The notes beneath the pieces are model-generated. The model did no database searches. It had not been told where the DNA came from and saw only the letters and a list, made by a program, of their open reading frames with translations. From contig CAWAGF010000005.1 of NCBI GenBank assembly GCA_963781675.1, forward strand, positions 473,788 through 537,787: a stretch of 64,000 bases of DNA, read 5' to 3'. Position 1 is the first letter of the stretch, and each line of letters opens with the position of its first letter. Of the stretch, positions 15,635-29,277 are shown in pieces. The position numbers and the translations under genes are program-made. This stretch comes from SCTD01 sp963781675 (lineage in GTDB: Bacteria > Actinomycetota > Actinomycetes > Mycobacteriales > SCTD01).

Positions 15635-17647
15635 GTGCAGCAGGTCCGGGGTCACCCACTCCTGGTCGAGCACGTGCACGGCCAGGAACGCGTGCACCGT
15701 CTCGTACCAGAGCCTGGAGTGCTGCGGGCTGAGCACCCAGTGGTGCTCGTCCGGGTAGTAGAGGAACCGGTGCGGCATCGTCTCCGGGTCCTCCGCGCGC
15801 GAGCACAGGTCCCACCACAGCCGCAGTCCCTCGCCGATCGGCACGCGGTAGTCCTTGTCGCCGTGCACGACGAGCACCGGTGACGTGATGGCGTCGGCGA
15901 AGCGGCTGGGGCTGTGCTCGCGCGTCATCTCCGGCGTCATCTCGCGCGTCCAGTAGTAGGACGCGTCCGTCGTCGGCCCGAACTGCTCGAGGTCCCAGAG
16001 GCTGGCGTGCGTGACGATCGCGCGGAAGCGGTCGGTGTGGCCGGCGATCCAGTTCGCCATGTAGCCGCCGAAGCTGCCGCCCATCGCCGCCGTCCGCTCG
16101 GCGTCGACGGCCGGGTGCTCCAGCGCGGCGTCCGTCAGCGCCATCAGGTCGGTGTACGGGGCGTCGCCCCACGCTCCCCAGCCGCGGCGGACCATCTCGA
16201 GCCCGTAGCCGGTCGACAGCGCCGGGTCCGGCAGCAGGACGGCGTAGCCGCGCGCGGCCATGAGGTGCGGGTTCCACCGCCAGGACCAGCCGTTCCACGA
16301 GCCGAGCGGACCGCCGTGCACCCAGAGCAGCAGCGGGTGCGGGGCAGTCCCTGTCCGGAGCCCTCCGGCAGCACCAGCCAGGAGCGCAGCTCCGTGCCGT
16401 CGGCCGCGGTCGTCGTGACCTCGGTGAGCGCGTGCGGCGGCTGCTCGGCGGTGGCCGGCCCCTGCAGGAGCACCGGCTCCTGGTCGGCGGCGCGCGCGTC
16501 GAGCCGCACCGGCGCGGGTGCGGCGTCGACGGCGTCGCGCAGCGCGTAGACGTGCCGGCCGTCGGGCGAGACGCACAGGTCGGTGTAGTGCCCGCGGTCG
16601 CCGGTCAGCCGGGTCGACCTCGCCGGTCGCCAGCTCGATGCGGAAGACCGGGCAGCCGCCCTGCTCGTCGGCCGTGACGAGCAGCGCGGTGCCGTCCGGC
16701 GACCAGCGGTGCTCCGCCGTCCAGCGGTCCCAGCCGGGCGCGACGTCGCGCGGCTCGGCGGAGCCGTCGAGGGGGAGCACGACCAGGCGCTGGTCGACCG
16801 GCTCGTGCGGGGTGCTGCGGTGCTCCACGACGACGGCCACCTGCGTGCCGTCCGGGCTGGTGCGCGGGTCGCCGTGGTCGTCGGTGCCGTCGTCGAGCAG
16901 GACGCGTCGCTCACCGCTCGTGGTGTCGACGGCGACGAGCGAGGTGCGGCGGCTGCCGCGCGGCTCGGCGAGGCCCCACGTCGTCACGGCGGTGCGGCCG
17001 TCGGGCGTCAGGTCGACCTGCGCGCCGTGCAGCGCCCGTCCGGGTGCCGGCGTCAGGTCCCGCCACTCCACGGCAGCGTCCGCGGCGAGATCGCCTGCCA
17101 GCAGCCGCGTCTGACCGACCCCGAGGTCGCGGTCCCAGAAGCGGACGGGGTAGCCGGCGTGCAGGACCGCGTTCACGGACCTGTCCTTGCGCGCCTTGCG
17201 CCGCTGCTCGTCGCTGGCGGTGTCCGTGGAGGCCGGGAGCGTGTCCGACAGCACCGCCACGGTGCCGCTGTCCCGTGCCACGACGACGCCGCCGATGCCA
17301 CCCGGCCGCGAGGCCACGACTCGGGCCTCGCCCGTCCGCGGCAGGAGCCACAGCATGCTCGGCACGTCGTCGTCGCCCTTGCCGTCCGGGTCGGGGCGCG
17401 CGGAGGTGAACAGCACCTCGCCGTCCGGCGTGAACACCGGGCTGCCCTCGCCCTTGGCGCTGCGGGTCAGGCGCCGCGCCGGCTCGGCGCCGGTCGGGTC
17501 CACCTCCCACAGCGCGCTGACGTAGCGGGTGGCGTCGGCGTTCAGCGTCGCCACGACCGTGACGAGCCGGCTGCCGTCGGGGCTGAGGGCCAGGCCCGCG
17601 GTGCGCGGCAGGGCGAGGTAGGCGTCGAGGTCGGCGTAGTCCGTCAC
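15631..17647 (-). CDS. S9-family prolyl oligopeptidase/acylaminoacyl peptidase (frameshifted)
   Basis: About 670 residues. The N-terminal propeller has TolB-like repeats (LALSPDGSRLVTVV, SPVFTPDGEVLFTS, RTSPDGTQVAVVVE); the C-terminal alpha/beta hydrolase carries GGSFGGYMANW (nucleophile Ser), VVHGDKDYRVP (Asp) and PDEHHWVLSP (His). Two single-base breaks are needed: near 16612, where GEVD must join RLTGDRGHYTDLCVSPDG, and near 16352, where LVLPEGSG must join TAPHPLLLWVHGG. The protein should end near TPDLL at about 15635; in the sequence as given the frame runs on into the PIG-L gene, so a third break is likely. GTG start at 17647. Confidence 0.85.
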
Positions 17648-17664
17648 CCGGTCTGCCTACCGCA

Positions 17665-18069
17665 TCAGAGGAAGACCCGGCGCTCCCCGGACATGCCGAA
17701 CGGCTGATCGAGGACCGTCCCGGTGTACGGCACCAGCACCACCACCGGGTCCTGCTCCGGCGCCTCGAGCTCGACCCGGACGGCGTCGCGCTCCTCACCG
17801 TCGCCGCCGCGCAGCTGCACGTCGCTGCAGAGCGCCGAGGCGCGGAGGGACCCACGGCGCTCGCGCAGCGCGGCGAGCAGCAGGCCGGCGACCTCGTCGG
17901 CGGCCGGGTGCGCCGAGGCGGGCTCGACCGCAGGGCTGACCACGTCGCCCTCCTCCGTCATCGCGAGCGCGAAGGGGTAGAACTCGCCGTCGGCCGACAG
18001 CAGCCGCACCGCCGCCTCCACGCAGGCGCCGAGCAGGCGGTCCAGGTCGTCGGGCTGCGGCGCGGTCAT
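17665..18069 (-). CDS. Conserved-looking hypothetical protein, 134 residues
   Basis: No signal peptide or membrane segment. The sequence begins with a helix (DDLDRLLGACVEAAVRLLSA), then GEFYPFALAMTEEGDVVSP, and ends VVVLVPYTGTVLDQPFGMSG, an alternating alpha/beta pattern of a small soluble domain. A near-consensus -10 (CAGGCT) lies 7 nt before the ATG. It sits between lepA and the S9 peptidase gene, both on the same strand with short gaps (17 and 29 nt). I do not recognise the family. Confidence 0.7.
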   Translation of the reverse strand: MTAPQPDDLDRLLGACVEAAVRLLSADGEFYPFALAMTEEGDVVSPAVEPASAHPAADEVAGLLLAALRERRGSLRASALCSDVQLRGGDGEERDAVRVELEAPEQDPVVVLVPYTGTVLDQPFGMSGERRVFL

Positions 18070-18098
18070 GCCGGCGAGCCTGCCACCCGCCGGCAGGC

Positions 18099-19924
<1,826 letters not shown>

Positions 19925-19949
19925 GTCCCATTGTCACCTACTGCCACCG

Positions 19950-20787
19950 CTAGGCCAGGCGCGTGACCTCGACCGTGACGCCCAGGCTCTGCGAGCCGCC
20001 GCCGCTGTAGACGCCCTTGAGCGGCGTCACGTCGCCGTAGTCCCGGCCGCGCGCGACGACGACGTGCCGCTCACCCGCAGGGACGCCGTTGGTCGGGTCC
20101 CAGCCCCACCAGTCGCCCAGCCACACCTCGACCCAGGCGTGGCTCTCGCCGGTGACCGTCTCGCCGACCTGGGCGTCGGTGCGCGGGTGCAGGTAGCCGC
20201 TGACGTACCGCGCCGGCAGCCCCACCGCGCGCAGCATCGTCAGCGCGACGTGCGCGATGTCCTGGCACACGCCCTGGCCGAGCTCCCACGCCTCGGTGGC
20301 GCTGGTCGCGACCCCGGTGGTGCCCGCGCGGTAGGCGACCCGGTCGCGCACGAGGTCGGCGATGGCGCGGGCAGCCGCGTGCGGGTCGAGGCCCGCGACG
20401 GCCTGCTGGGCCAGCGCGGCCATCTCCTCGTCGGCGCTGGTGCGCGTCGTCGGCGTGAGCATCTCCACGTAGCGGTCGCGCACCGGCTCCCCGGCGTACA
20501 GCGACCAGGTCGGCGACGTCGCGCGGCTCGCTCGGGCCGGCGGTGTCGACGGTGGAGGTGGCGCGCACCTCGAGCTCGGTGTGCGGCACGTGCAGGTCGA
20601 AGGCGGTGACCTGCGTGCCCCAGTAGTCCCAGTACCGCTGCTGGCGGCAGTCCGGCCGGGTGACGACGCGCGCCTCCAGCGTCGTCTGCTCGAGGCCGGT
20701 GATCGGGATCAGCCGCGCCTCGTTGTAGGAGCGGCTGACCTCCGTGTCGTACCGGTAGCCGGTGGTGTGCTCGACCCGCAGCCTCAT
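19950..20787 (-). CDS. Transglutaminase-like protein of the ATP-grasp/alpha-E system (frameshifted)
   Basis: About 279 residues. The N-terminal bacterial transglutaminase-associated domain starts MRLRVEHTTGYRYDTEVSRSYNEARL. The catalytic Cys is in ELGQGVCQDIAHVALTMLRA, the His in ESHAWVEVWLGDWWGWDP and the Asp in the DPTNG block, then GRDYGDVTPLKGVYSGGG. A one-base excess near 20506 breaks the reading (VADL must join SLYAGEPVRDRYVEM). ATG 20787 is preferred over GTG 20796. The gene belongs with the two upstream genes (alpha-E and circularly permuted ATP-grasp), a recurrent trio proposed to make or cut peptide-like amide bonds. Confidence 0.88.
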
Positions 20788-20859
20788 CCGTCGCACTCCG
20801 TCGTCCGCTCCAGCAGCAGCACCCGCTCGACCTCGCGGGGCACCGCCCGCAGCCTCTGC

Positions 20860-21791
20860 TCACAGGCCCGCCTCGGCGGACCACGACAGCGCGCCGGCGT
20901 GGTGGAAGTAGCGGCGGCTGACCGCGTCGCCGACCTCGGAGCAGGTGCGCTGCAGGCTGTCGAGCAGCTGCGGCAGGTCCTCGAGCAGGTCGTCCGCGAC
21001 GCGGAACTCGAGGTCGGTACGGGCCCGTCCGAGCAGCCGGCGCGCGCGGTCGTCGACGCCGGTGCGGCCGGCCGTCGGGTCGAGCTCGGCGAGGCAGCGC
21101 TCGGCCTGCACCAGCGCCGCGTAGACGCTGCGCGGGAACAGCCGGTCCAGCACGAGGAACTCCACGACGCGCTCCGCCTCGACCGCCGAGCGGTAGGTGC
21201 GCAGGTAGGCCTCGTGCGCGCTGCACGACTTGAGCAGGCCGACCCATCCGGCGCTGACGTTGCGCTGGCCGGCCCGGGCCCACAGCAGGCGCGCGGTCAT
21301 GTCGACGCGCTCCAGCGACCGCCCGAGCACGAGGAAGCGCCAGCCGTCGTCGCGCGGCATCGTCCCGTCGAGCAGCCCCGCGACGACCGCCGCGCGCTCG
21401 CGCACGTGCCGGAAGAAGCCGTGCGGACCGTGCCGCCCGGCGGCCGACTGCTGCGAGGGCAGCGAGTGGTAGGTCGCGTTGAGGCACTCCCAGAGCTCGC
21501 TCGACAGCGCCTCGCGCACGCCACGGGCGTTCTCGCGCGCACCTGCCAGCGCGCCGACGATGCTGCTCGTGGCGGCCCGGTCGAAGGCCAGCAGGTTCGT
21601 CGTCCGCAGCGAGTCCAGCTCGCCGTCGGGGACCGGCACGCCCATGACCTGCAGCAGGTCGTGGCACGCCGTCGCCTCGTCGACCCACGGGTCCTCGAGC
21701 AGCGTCTGCACGTGCACGTCGAGCAGGCGGCTGGTGTCCTCGGCGCGCTCGACGTAGCGGCCGATCCAGTAGAGCGACTCGGCGACGCGGC

Positions 21792-21798
<7 letters not shown>
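20860..21798 (-). CDS. Alpha-E domain protein
   Basis: 312-residue all-alpha protein of the alpha-E (DUF403) family, beginning VLSRVAESLYWIGRYVERAE, which is the hallmark of the family, with DPWVDEATACHDLL and a further conserved core around GWRFLVLGRSLERVDMTARL. GTG at 21798 is preceded by GGAG at a good distance; the first 7 nt overlap the end of the ATP-grasp gene. Family members always travel with a circularly permuted ATP-grasp and a transglutaminase, as here. Biochemical role unknown; probably a partner or scaffold for the ligase. Confidence 0.92.
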
Positions 21799-23375
<1,577 letters not shown>

Positions 23376-23556
23376 GCCGCACCCCTCCCCTGCTCGCCGT
23401 GCCGGGCAAACTGGGGGCCGCACGTGTCGCCGGTGTTTCGCGATCTTCGGCCGCCGGCGCGCTGGCGGCGGCTGCTATCGTGGTCGCCGAACGCGTGCGC
23501 TCCGTGCTGCACGCCTGCAGGACCCACCCCCCGATCAGGACTGAGGACGACGCAGC

Positions 23557-23832
23557 GTGGCGAACATCAAGTCGCAGATCAAGCGCATCAAGACCAACGA
23601 GAAGGCGCGCCTGCGCAACAAGTCGGTCAAGTCCTCCCTCAAGACCGCCATCCGCAAGTACCGCGAGGCCGCCGACGCCGGCGACGTCACCGCCGCCACC
23701 ACGCTGATGCGCGACGCCAGCAAGGCCCTCGACAAGGCCGCCAGCAAGGGCGTCATCCACGCCAACCAGGCCGCCAACCGCAAGTCGGCGATGGCCAAGA
23801 AGGTCGCGCAGCTGAGCAGCACCAGCTCCTAG
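23557..23832 (+). CDS. rpsT: 30S ribosomal protein S20
   Basis: 91 residues: ANIKSQIKRIKTNEKARLRN at the N-terminus and ASKGVIHANQAANRKSAMAK near the end, the full bS20 pattern binding 16S rRNA. GTG start at 23557 behind GAGGACGA. It is followed by a strong hairpin terminator and stands opposite holA, which is the usual neighbourhood in actinobacteria. Confidence 0.98.
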   Translation: MANIKSQIKRIKTNEKARLRNKSVKSSLKTAIRKYREAADAGDVTAATTLMRDASKALDKAASKGVIHANQAANRKSAMAKKVAQLSSTSS

Positions 23833-23841
23833 CTCCTCCGT

Positions 23842-23880
23842 ACGACGGCGCCGCCTCCCCCGGGAGTGCGGCGCCGTCGT
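23842..23880 (+). terminator. rpsT terminator hairpin
   Basis: Perfect 13-bp stem (ACGACGGCGCCGC and its complement) with a 13-nt loop, 10 nt after the rpsT stop. The right arm runs into a short direct repeat, CGTCGTTCCGGGGCT, present twice between about 23877 and 23916. Confidence 0.85.
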
Positions 23881-23956
23881 CGTTCCGGGGCTCGGTCATC
23901 GTCGTTCCGGGGCTGGGTCGCCGCTGTGAGCGGTGACCGAAGGCGTAGCCGCTCGG

Positions 23957-24283
23957 CTACTGCGGAGCCGCGCCCGGCTCGGGCTCGTCCTGCGCCGCGG
24001 CTGGGCCGGCGCTGCGGTCCAGCAGCCCCTGGAGCGCGTCGTGCGCCTTGACGATCGCTGCCACCGCGACGGGCAGCGCCACGATCGACCAGGCCGTCGC
24101 GAGGTCGGCCATGGCGAGCAGGACGCCCGCACCCACGGCACCCTCGCCGAGAGCGGCGCGCTGCCAGGCGTTCGGATGGACGTGCTGCAGGCGGAGCAGC
24201 CGCGGGTAGAGCGGCCGCTTGCGGGGCTTGTCCGTCCCCTCGGCCGTGGCCGCCACCGGGGCGCTGCCGTCCACGTCGGTCAT
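23957..24283 (-). CDS. Small membrane protein after holA, unknown function
   Basis: 108 residues. A polar, charged N-terminus (TDKPRKRPLYPRLLRLQHVH) precedes a hydrophobic region at about 45-85 (AVGAGVLLAMADLATAWSIV, ALPVAVAAIVKAHDAL) that would make two membrane helices; the tail is Pro/Ala/Glu-rich. ATG 24283 overlaps the holA stop by 4 nt (ATGA), so it is translated with holA. No known family recognised; it is a plausible accessory of the downstream face of the operon. Confidence 0.72.
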   Translation of the reverse strand: MTDVDGSAPVAATAEGTDKPRKRPLYPRLLRLQHVHPNAWQRAALGEGAVGAGVLLAMADLATAWSIVALPVAVAAIVKAHDALQGLLDRSAGPAAAQDEPEPGAAPQ

Positions 24284-25263
24284 CGGCCGGCCCCGCGCGC
24301 CTGGACCACGCTGAGCAGCAGGCGCTCGACGGCGTACTCCTGGTCCACGGCGGCCCCCTTGACCTCGGCGTCGGCCGTGGCGACCGCTGTCAGGGCCGCC
24401 GACAGCCCCTCGGGGCGCCAGCCTCGGGACTGCCGCTGGGTCTTCTCGACCTTCCACGGCGGCATCCCGAGCTGGCCCGCGAGCTGGTGGGCGGGGGCGC
24501 GGCCGGCCGAGGCGACCAGCGCCATCGAGCGCAGCGTGCTGGCGAGCGCACTGGTCACCAGCACCGGCGCGAGCCCGGCGCTCTGCCCCCAGCGGGCCAG
24601 CTCCAGGGCCCCCGCGAGGTCGCCGTCCACCGCCCGGTCCGCCACGGTGAAGCCGGAGGACTCCGCGCGGCCGCGGTGGTAGCGCGCGACGGTCTCGGCC
24701 GTCACCGGACCGGTCGTGTCGGCCAGCAGCTGGGCAGCAGCGGAGGACAGCTCGCGCAGGTCGTTGCCGACCGCCTCGAGCAGCGCCGCGACGGCCTCCT
24801 CCTCCACGGCCCGGCCGTCGGCGCGCAGCTCGCGCCGGACGAAGTCCCGCCGCTCGCCGAACTTGGTGATCTTCGGGGCCTCGACCCTGCGCGGCTTCAG
24901 GGCCGTCAGCGCGGTCAGCAGGGCCTTGCCCTTGGCGCCACCGGCGTGGACGACCACGACGTGCACGTCGTCCGGCAGGTCGGCGGCGCAGGCCTGCAGC
25001 TCCGCCGCCACGTCCTTGGGGAGGTCCTGCGCCGCACGCACGACGAGGACGCGCCGCTCGCCGAACAGCGACGGGCTGAGCACGTCGTCCAGGTCGCCCC
25101 GCTCGACCTCGGCCGCGGTCACGTCCCGGACGTCCACGTCGGGGTCGGCCTCCCGGGCGGCCCGCACCACGGCGGACACCGACCGGCTGACGAGCAGCTC
25201 CTCCTCGCCCACCACGAGGGTGAGCGGCACGAGGACGTCAGCAGGCACGCTCCATGCTCGCAC
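24280..25263 (-). CDS. holA: DNA polymerase III subunit delta
   Basis: 327-residue clamp-loader subunit that opens the beta clamp. Diagnostic blocks: LVVGEEELLVSRSVSAVVRA, SPSLFGERRVLVVRAAQDL, HAGGAKGKALLTAL, GNDLRELSSAAAQL and QLGMPPWKVEKTQRQSRGW. It lacks a classical Walker A, as normal for delta. The start is GTG at 25263; a second GTG at 25248 is possible and neither has a good Shine-Dalgarno. It lies 63 nt downstream of comEC in the same direction and overlaps the next small membrane gene. Confidence 0.95.
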   Translation of the reverse strand: MRAWSVPADVLVPLTLVVGEEELLVSRSVSAVVRAAREADPDVDVRDVTAAEVERGDLDDVLSPSLFGERRVLVVRAAQDLPKDVAAELQACAADLPDDVHVVVVHAGGAKGKALLTALTALKPRRVEAPKITKFGERRDFVRRELRADGRAVEEEAVAALLEAVGNDLRELSSAAAQLLADTTGPVTAETVARYHRGRAESSGFTVADRAVDGDLAGALELARWGQSAGLAPVLVTSALASTLRSMALVASAGRAPAHQLAGQLGMPPWKVEKTQRQSRGWRPEGLSAALTAVATADAEVKGAAVDQEYAVERLLLSVVQARGAGR

Positions 25264-25326
25264 GCGGCCGCCACGCGCCCGTACGCCGTGAGGCGGCGCC
25301 GGCCGGCGCGCCGAGCAGCCGCCCCC

Positions 25327-27648
25327 TCACGCGCCGCGGGGCACCACGACGAGCCGGCCCGCGCGGTGCGCCAGCGCCAGGTCGCCGTCGAGGTCGGTGC
25401 GGAAGGTCCGCGCGCCGGAGGCCGCGAGCCGCGCGAGGACGTCAGCGGAGGGATGCCCGTAGGTGTTGCCGGCTCCGACGGAGGTGAGGACGACGCGGGC
25501 GCCCACGGCGTCGAGGAAGGCCGGCTCCTGATGACGAGACCCGTGGTGCGGGAGCTTGAGGACAGCCGCGTGCAGGTCCTGACCGCTGCGCAGCAGGTCC
25601 CGTTGCGCCTCCGGCTCGACGTCACCGGTGAGCAGCACCACCGTGCCGTCGACGTCGAGGCGCAGCACCAGCGAGCTGTTGTTCGGGTCGCTGCTCGTGC
25701 CGTGGAAGGGCCGGCCGGGAGCGAGCACCGTCCAGCGCAGGCTGCCCAGGGCGCGCCGCTCCCCCAGCGACGGCTCCTGCACGGGGACCTGCTCACGGGC
25801 AGCCCAGCGCAGGACGTCGGCGGCCTGCTCCGCCGGCTCCTGCAGCGGGCCGACCTGGACCAGCCCTACGCGCCGGTCGTGCCCCACGCCGGGCAGGCCG
25901 TCGACGTGGTCGGCATGCAGGTGCGTCAGCACGACGAGCGGGACCTGCCGCACGTCGAGGCGGTCCAGGCAGCGGTCCACCAGCGCCGGGTCCGGACCCG
26001 CGTCGACCACCACGGCGCTCCCGCCGCCGGCGTTCAGCACCACGGCGTCGCCCTGCCCGACGTCACAGGCGACGAGGAACCAGTTCGGCGGTGGCCACGC
26101 CGGTCGCGCCACGGCGACCGCGGCCACGGCGAGCCCGGCTCCGGCGGTGGCCGCCACGAGGGCGAGACGCAGCCGACGACGGCGCAGCACCGGGAAGGCC
26201 ACCGCCGTCAGCACCGCGAGGAGCAGTGCGCCCCGGGCGCCGTCGGGCCAGCCGACCGAGGCGCCCGGCACGCGCGCCCCGACGTCCGCGACGCGGACCA
26301 GCCAGGCCGTGGGCAGCCAGCCCACCCAGGCCACGGCCTGCGCTGCCGGCAGCCAGACCGGCGCCAGCAGGGCCGCCAGCACTCCGCTCACCGTCGCCGG
26401 CGCCACGGCGGGGACCGCCAGCAGGTTGGCCGGCACCGACAGCAGGCCGAGCTGTGCGCTGATCGCGACGACGACGGGGCCGCAGGCGACCTGGGCCGCC
26501 GCCGGCACGGCCAGCGCGTCTGCCAGCCACCCGGGCAGGTGCCTGCGCAGTCGCTCCCGCCAGGCGGGGGCCAGCACCAGCAGGCCGGCTGTCGCGAGCA
26601 CGGACAGCGCGAACCCCGGCGCGGCAGCCAGCGGCGGGCTGACGAGCACGAGGACGACGACGGCAGCAGCGAGGGCCGGCATCGCGGCGCGGCGGGTGCC
26701 GCTCACGAGCGCCAGCAGGCCGATCGCGCCCATCACGGACGCGCGCAGCACGCTCGGGTCCGGCCGGGCCAGGACGGCGAACCCCACGAGGCCGACCGCA
26801 GCCAGCAGGCCGCGGAGGACGAGCCGCAGTCCGAGCGCACGCGCGAGCAGGAGGACGGCGCCGCACACGACAGCGACGTTGCTGCCGGAGACGGCCGTGA
26901 GGTGCGTCAGACCGACGACCCGGAAGTCCTCCCGCACCTCCGGCGAGAGCCTGCTGACGTCACCGACCACGAGCCCGGGGAGCAGCCCCTGCTCGCGCTC
27001 GGGCAGCGGCCGGACGGCACGGCGCAGCCCCGCCCGCAGGTGCCCCGCCACGCGCTGCACCCGGCTGGGCGGCGACAGGACGACCGGCGGACCACGCGCT
27101 GACAGCACCGCCGCCACGTCGTCGCCGCGCTCAGCCGCTCTCAGCCGCCCCTCGACGCGGACGTGCTGGCTCGGGAGCAGCCGCAGCCACGTCGTGTCGT
27201 CGCTGAGGACCACCACGGGCGAGCGCAGGAGGTGCCTGCGACCGCCCGCCGTCACCGCCTCCACGCGGACCCGGACGACCACGAGGTCGCCGCCGCGAGG
27301 ACCGCCGGTCGCCGTCCGACGAGGATCGCGAGCCACGACCCCCTCGACGCGCACCGCGGCCTCCCGGCTCGCCAACGCGTGCACCGGCCCTGCGCCGAGC
27401 CCCTGGGTGTGCAGCCCCGTCACCAGCGCGGACGCCGCGGCGCAGCCGCAGACGGTCGCCGCCAGCAGGAACCGCCCGCCGCGGCGGCTCAGGAGGAGCA
27501 GCAGGGTGACCAGCACCAGCAGGCCCCCGGCGCCCAGCAGCAGGCGCGGCGGCAGCAGCCGACCCTGCCAGGCCACGACCCACGTCGCGAGCGCCGCCGG
27601 GACCAGCCGCAGGTCGAGCTGCTCGGCGGCGTCGGGGAGCAGCGGCAC
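25327..27648 (-). CDS. comEC: ComEC/Rec2 DNA-uptake channel
   Basis: 773 residues, full length for the family. N-terminal membrane helices and the soluble OB-like part (VRVEGVVARDPRRT) are followed by the Competence domain with many helices (LTHLTAVSGSNVAVVCGAVL is the diagnostic motif) and a C-terminal metallo-beta-lactamase-like domain with DVGQGDAVVLNAGGG, THLHADHVDG and KLPHHGSRHQ. It transports one DNA strand across the membrane in competent cells. It directly follows comEA, whose stop and this start are adjacent; holA follows. Type IV pilus genes are not in the window. Confidence 0.95.
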   Translation of the reverse strand: MPLLPDAAEQLDLRLVPAALATWVVAWQGRLLPPRLLLGAGGLLVLVTLLLLLSRRGGRFLLAATVCGCAAASALVTGLHTQGLGAGPVHALASREAAVRVEGVVARDPRRTATGGPRGGDLVVVRVRVEAVTAGGRRHLLRSPVVVLSDDTTWLRLLPSQHVRVEGRLRAAERGDDVAAVLSARGPPVVLSPPSRVQRVAGHLRAGLRRAVRPLPEREQGLLPGLVVGDVSRLSPEVREDFRVVGLTHLTAVSGSNVAVVCGAVLLLARALGLRLVLRGLLAAVGLVGFAVLARPDPSVLRASVMGAIGLLALVSGTRRAAMPALAAAVVVLVLVSPPLAAAPGFALSVLATAGLLVLAPAWRERLRRHLPGWLADALAVPAAAQVACGPVVVAISAQLGLLSVPANLLAVPAVAPATVSGVLAALLAPVWLPAAQAVAWVGWLPTAWLVRVADVGARVPGASVGWPDGARGALLLAVLTAVAFPVLRRRRLRLALVAATAGAGLAVAAVAVARPAWPPPNWFLVACDVGQGDAVVLNAGGGSAVVVDAGPDPALVDRCLDRLDVRQVPLVVLTHLHADHVDGLPGVGHDRRVGLVQVGPLQEPAEQAADVLRWAAREQVPVQEPSLGERRALGSLRWTVLAPGRPFHGTSSDPNNSSLVLRLDVDGTVVLLTGDVEPEAQRDLLRSGQDLHAAVLKLPHHGSRHQEPAFLDAVGARVVLTSVGAGNTYGHPSADVLARLAASGARTFRTDLDGDLALAHRAGRLVVVPRGA

Positions 27649-28573
27649 CTAGACCATCACCTTCGCGCGCAGGTCCTCGTACTTCGCCTCGCCGATGCCG
27701 TTGACCTCGCGCAGCTGGTCGACGCTCGCGAAGCGGCCGTTCTCGGTCCGCCAGTCGACGATGCGCTGGGCGAGGACCGGCCCGATGCCCGGCAACGCGT
27801 CCAGGTCGGAGGCGGACGCCGCGTTCAGGTCGAGCAGGCCGCCCGACCCACCACTGCTCCCGCCGGCAGCGGGCGCGGCACCGGGCGCAGGACCGATCCC
27901 GACGAGCACCTGCTCCCCGTCGACGAGCCGCCGGGCGAGGTTCAGCGCACCCACGTCCACCCCCGGTGCCGGGCCGCCGGCGGCGCGCAGCGCGTCGTCG
28001 ACGCGGCTCCCCAGCGGGAGGCGGATCAGCCCGGGCCTCCGGACCTTCCCGGACACGGCGACGACGACCTCGGCGCCAGGCGGTGCTGGGGTCGCCGAGC
28101 TCCCGGGCAGCGGCACGCCGGCAGCCTCGACCGCCGGCAGGGGGACCTCCTGCGGGCGGTGACGGAGGGCGAAGCCGCCCGCGACGACCGCAGCCACGAG
28201 TGCCGCCAGGACGAGCGCGACGGCGGCCCGGCGGCCCGGGTCCAGCCGGTACGCGGTCGGGCGCGAGGTGCGCACCGCCCGGGCGCTGCGACCAGGAGCG
28301 GGCGGGCGGGTCGTCCTCCGCACCGATCTCCTCGTCGGCCGTGAGCTGCGCACCAGCCGACGGCGAGGCGCGTGGCCAGCCGGCCGGCAGCTCGCCCGGC
28401 GGGAGCACGTGGTCCGGTGACGGCGGCGCGGGCGCCGCGTCCGGGAGCGGACCGGCGCTGTCGGCGGCCGCGCTCGCCTCCTCCGGCGGGACCCACCCGC
28501 CCTCCTGCGCCGGCATCAGCGCGGCCACCCGCGCAGCCGCCAGCGTGCCGTCGGGGCGGGAGCGCAGGACCAC
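27649..28573 (-). CDS. comEA: ComEA helix-hairpin-helix DNA-binding protein (one apparent frameshift)
   Basis: Competence DNA receptor. The C-terminal two HhH motifs are LLDLNAASASDLDALPGIGP and LREVNGIGEAKYEDLRAKV; the middle SLBB-type domain is VVVAVSGKVRRPGLIRLPLGS with LVDGEQVLVGIG; a membrane helix (VALVLAALVAAVVAGGFAL) precedes it. In the sequence as given an ATG-type start within this frame lies at 28353, but the upstream frame continues with VLRSRPDGTLAAARVAALMP and a Pro-rich linker up to EDDPPA, matching the usual cytoplasmic N-terminus. I therefore extend to GTG 28573 with a one-base break near 28305. GTG 28582 is an alternative start. Confidence 0.82.
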
Positions 28574-28693
28574 GCCGAGCACGCTGCCCGTGGATCCCTC
28601 GGCTCGACAGCGGCATCGCCAGGACTGTGGACGAGCAGCCGACAACGGCCGGCCGACGAGCGGCAGGCAACGCGACCGGTCGCCCGTACCGGC

Positions 28694-29277
28694 CTACGTC
28701 TGCAGCGGCGGCGAGGTCCGTCGCGGCCTCGAGCCGCCGCCGCACGTTCGGCTGGTGCCGTACCGCCACCACCAGGAAGAGCACCGCAGCCCACAGCACG
28801 TCCTCGCGCACCACGACCGCGACGACGAGCACCGTCAGCGCTGCCGACACCGATGCCAGCGCGGTCCAGCGCGACAGGAACAGCACGACCAGCCAGGCGA
28901 GCGACGACGAGCACGCCCACGAGCGGGTGCGAGCCGAGGATCGCCCCGCCGGCGGTGGCGACGCCCTTGCCGCCGCGGCCGCGCAGGAACGGCGACGTGA
29001 CGTGACCGAGCACCGCGGCCGCCCCGGCGAGCAGGCCGGCGCGGTGGTCGACCGCGCCGAAGGCCGCGGCGGGCAGGAGCCCCTTTGAGGACGTCGAGCA
29101 GCGCGACGGCGACCCCGGTCGCGGCGGCCGAGGGCGCGGCCGGCGTTGGTGGCGCCGGGGTTGCCGGAGCCGACGCCACGCAGGTCGACGCCGCGGCGGC
29201 GGGCGAGCAGCGTCGCCGGGCGAGACCGCGCCGACCAGGTAGCCGACGAGGGCGGCGGCGACTCGGAGGGCCGTCAT
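28694..29277 (-). CDS. plsY: Acyl-phosphate glycerol-3-phosphate acyltransferase PlsY (heavily frameshifted)
   Basis: Membrane enzyme of phospholipid synthesis. Recognisable blocks, in three frames: MTALRVAAALVGYLVGAVSP; TLLARRRGVDLRGVGSGNPG with ATNAGRALG (the conserved GSGNxGATN motif); TGVAVALLDVLKG; LLPAAAFGAVDHRAGLLAGA; VLGHVTSPFLRGRGGKGVAT (the GGKGVAT motif); LVVLFLSRWTALAS. At least four one-base breaks fall near 29220, 29115, 29080 and 28900, so the region is likely of low sequence quality. ATG 29277 overlaps the degV stop (ATGA). The 3' end is uncertain: a stop at 28694 fits if one more break is allowed. Confidence 0.8.

Noticed and set aside
23877..23916. Direct repeat CGTCGTTCCGGGGCT after rpsT as an attachment site
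   Set aside because: Adjacent copies overlapping the terminator and no mobile gene nearby; more likely local duplication.
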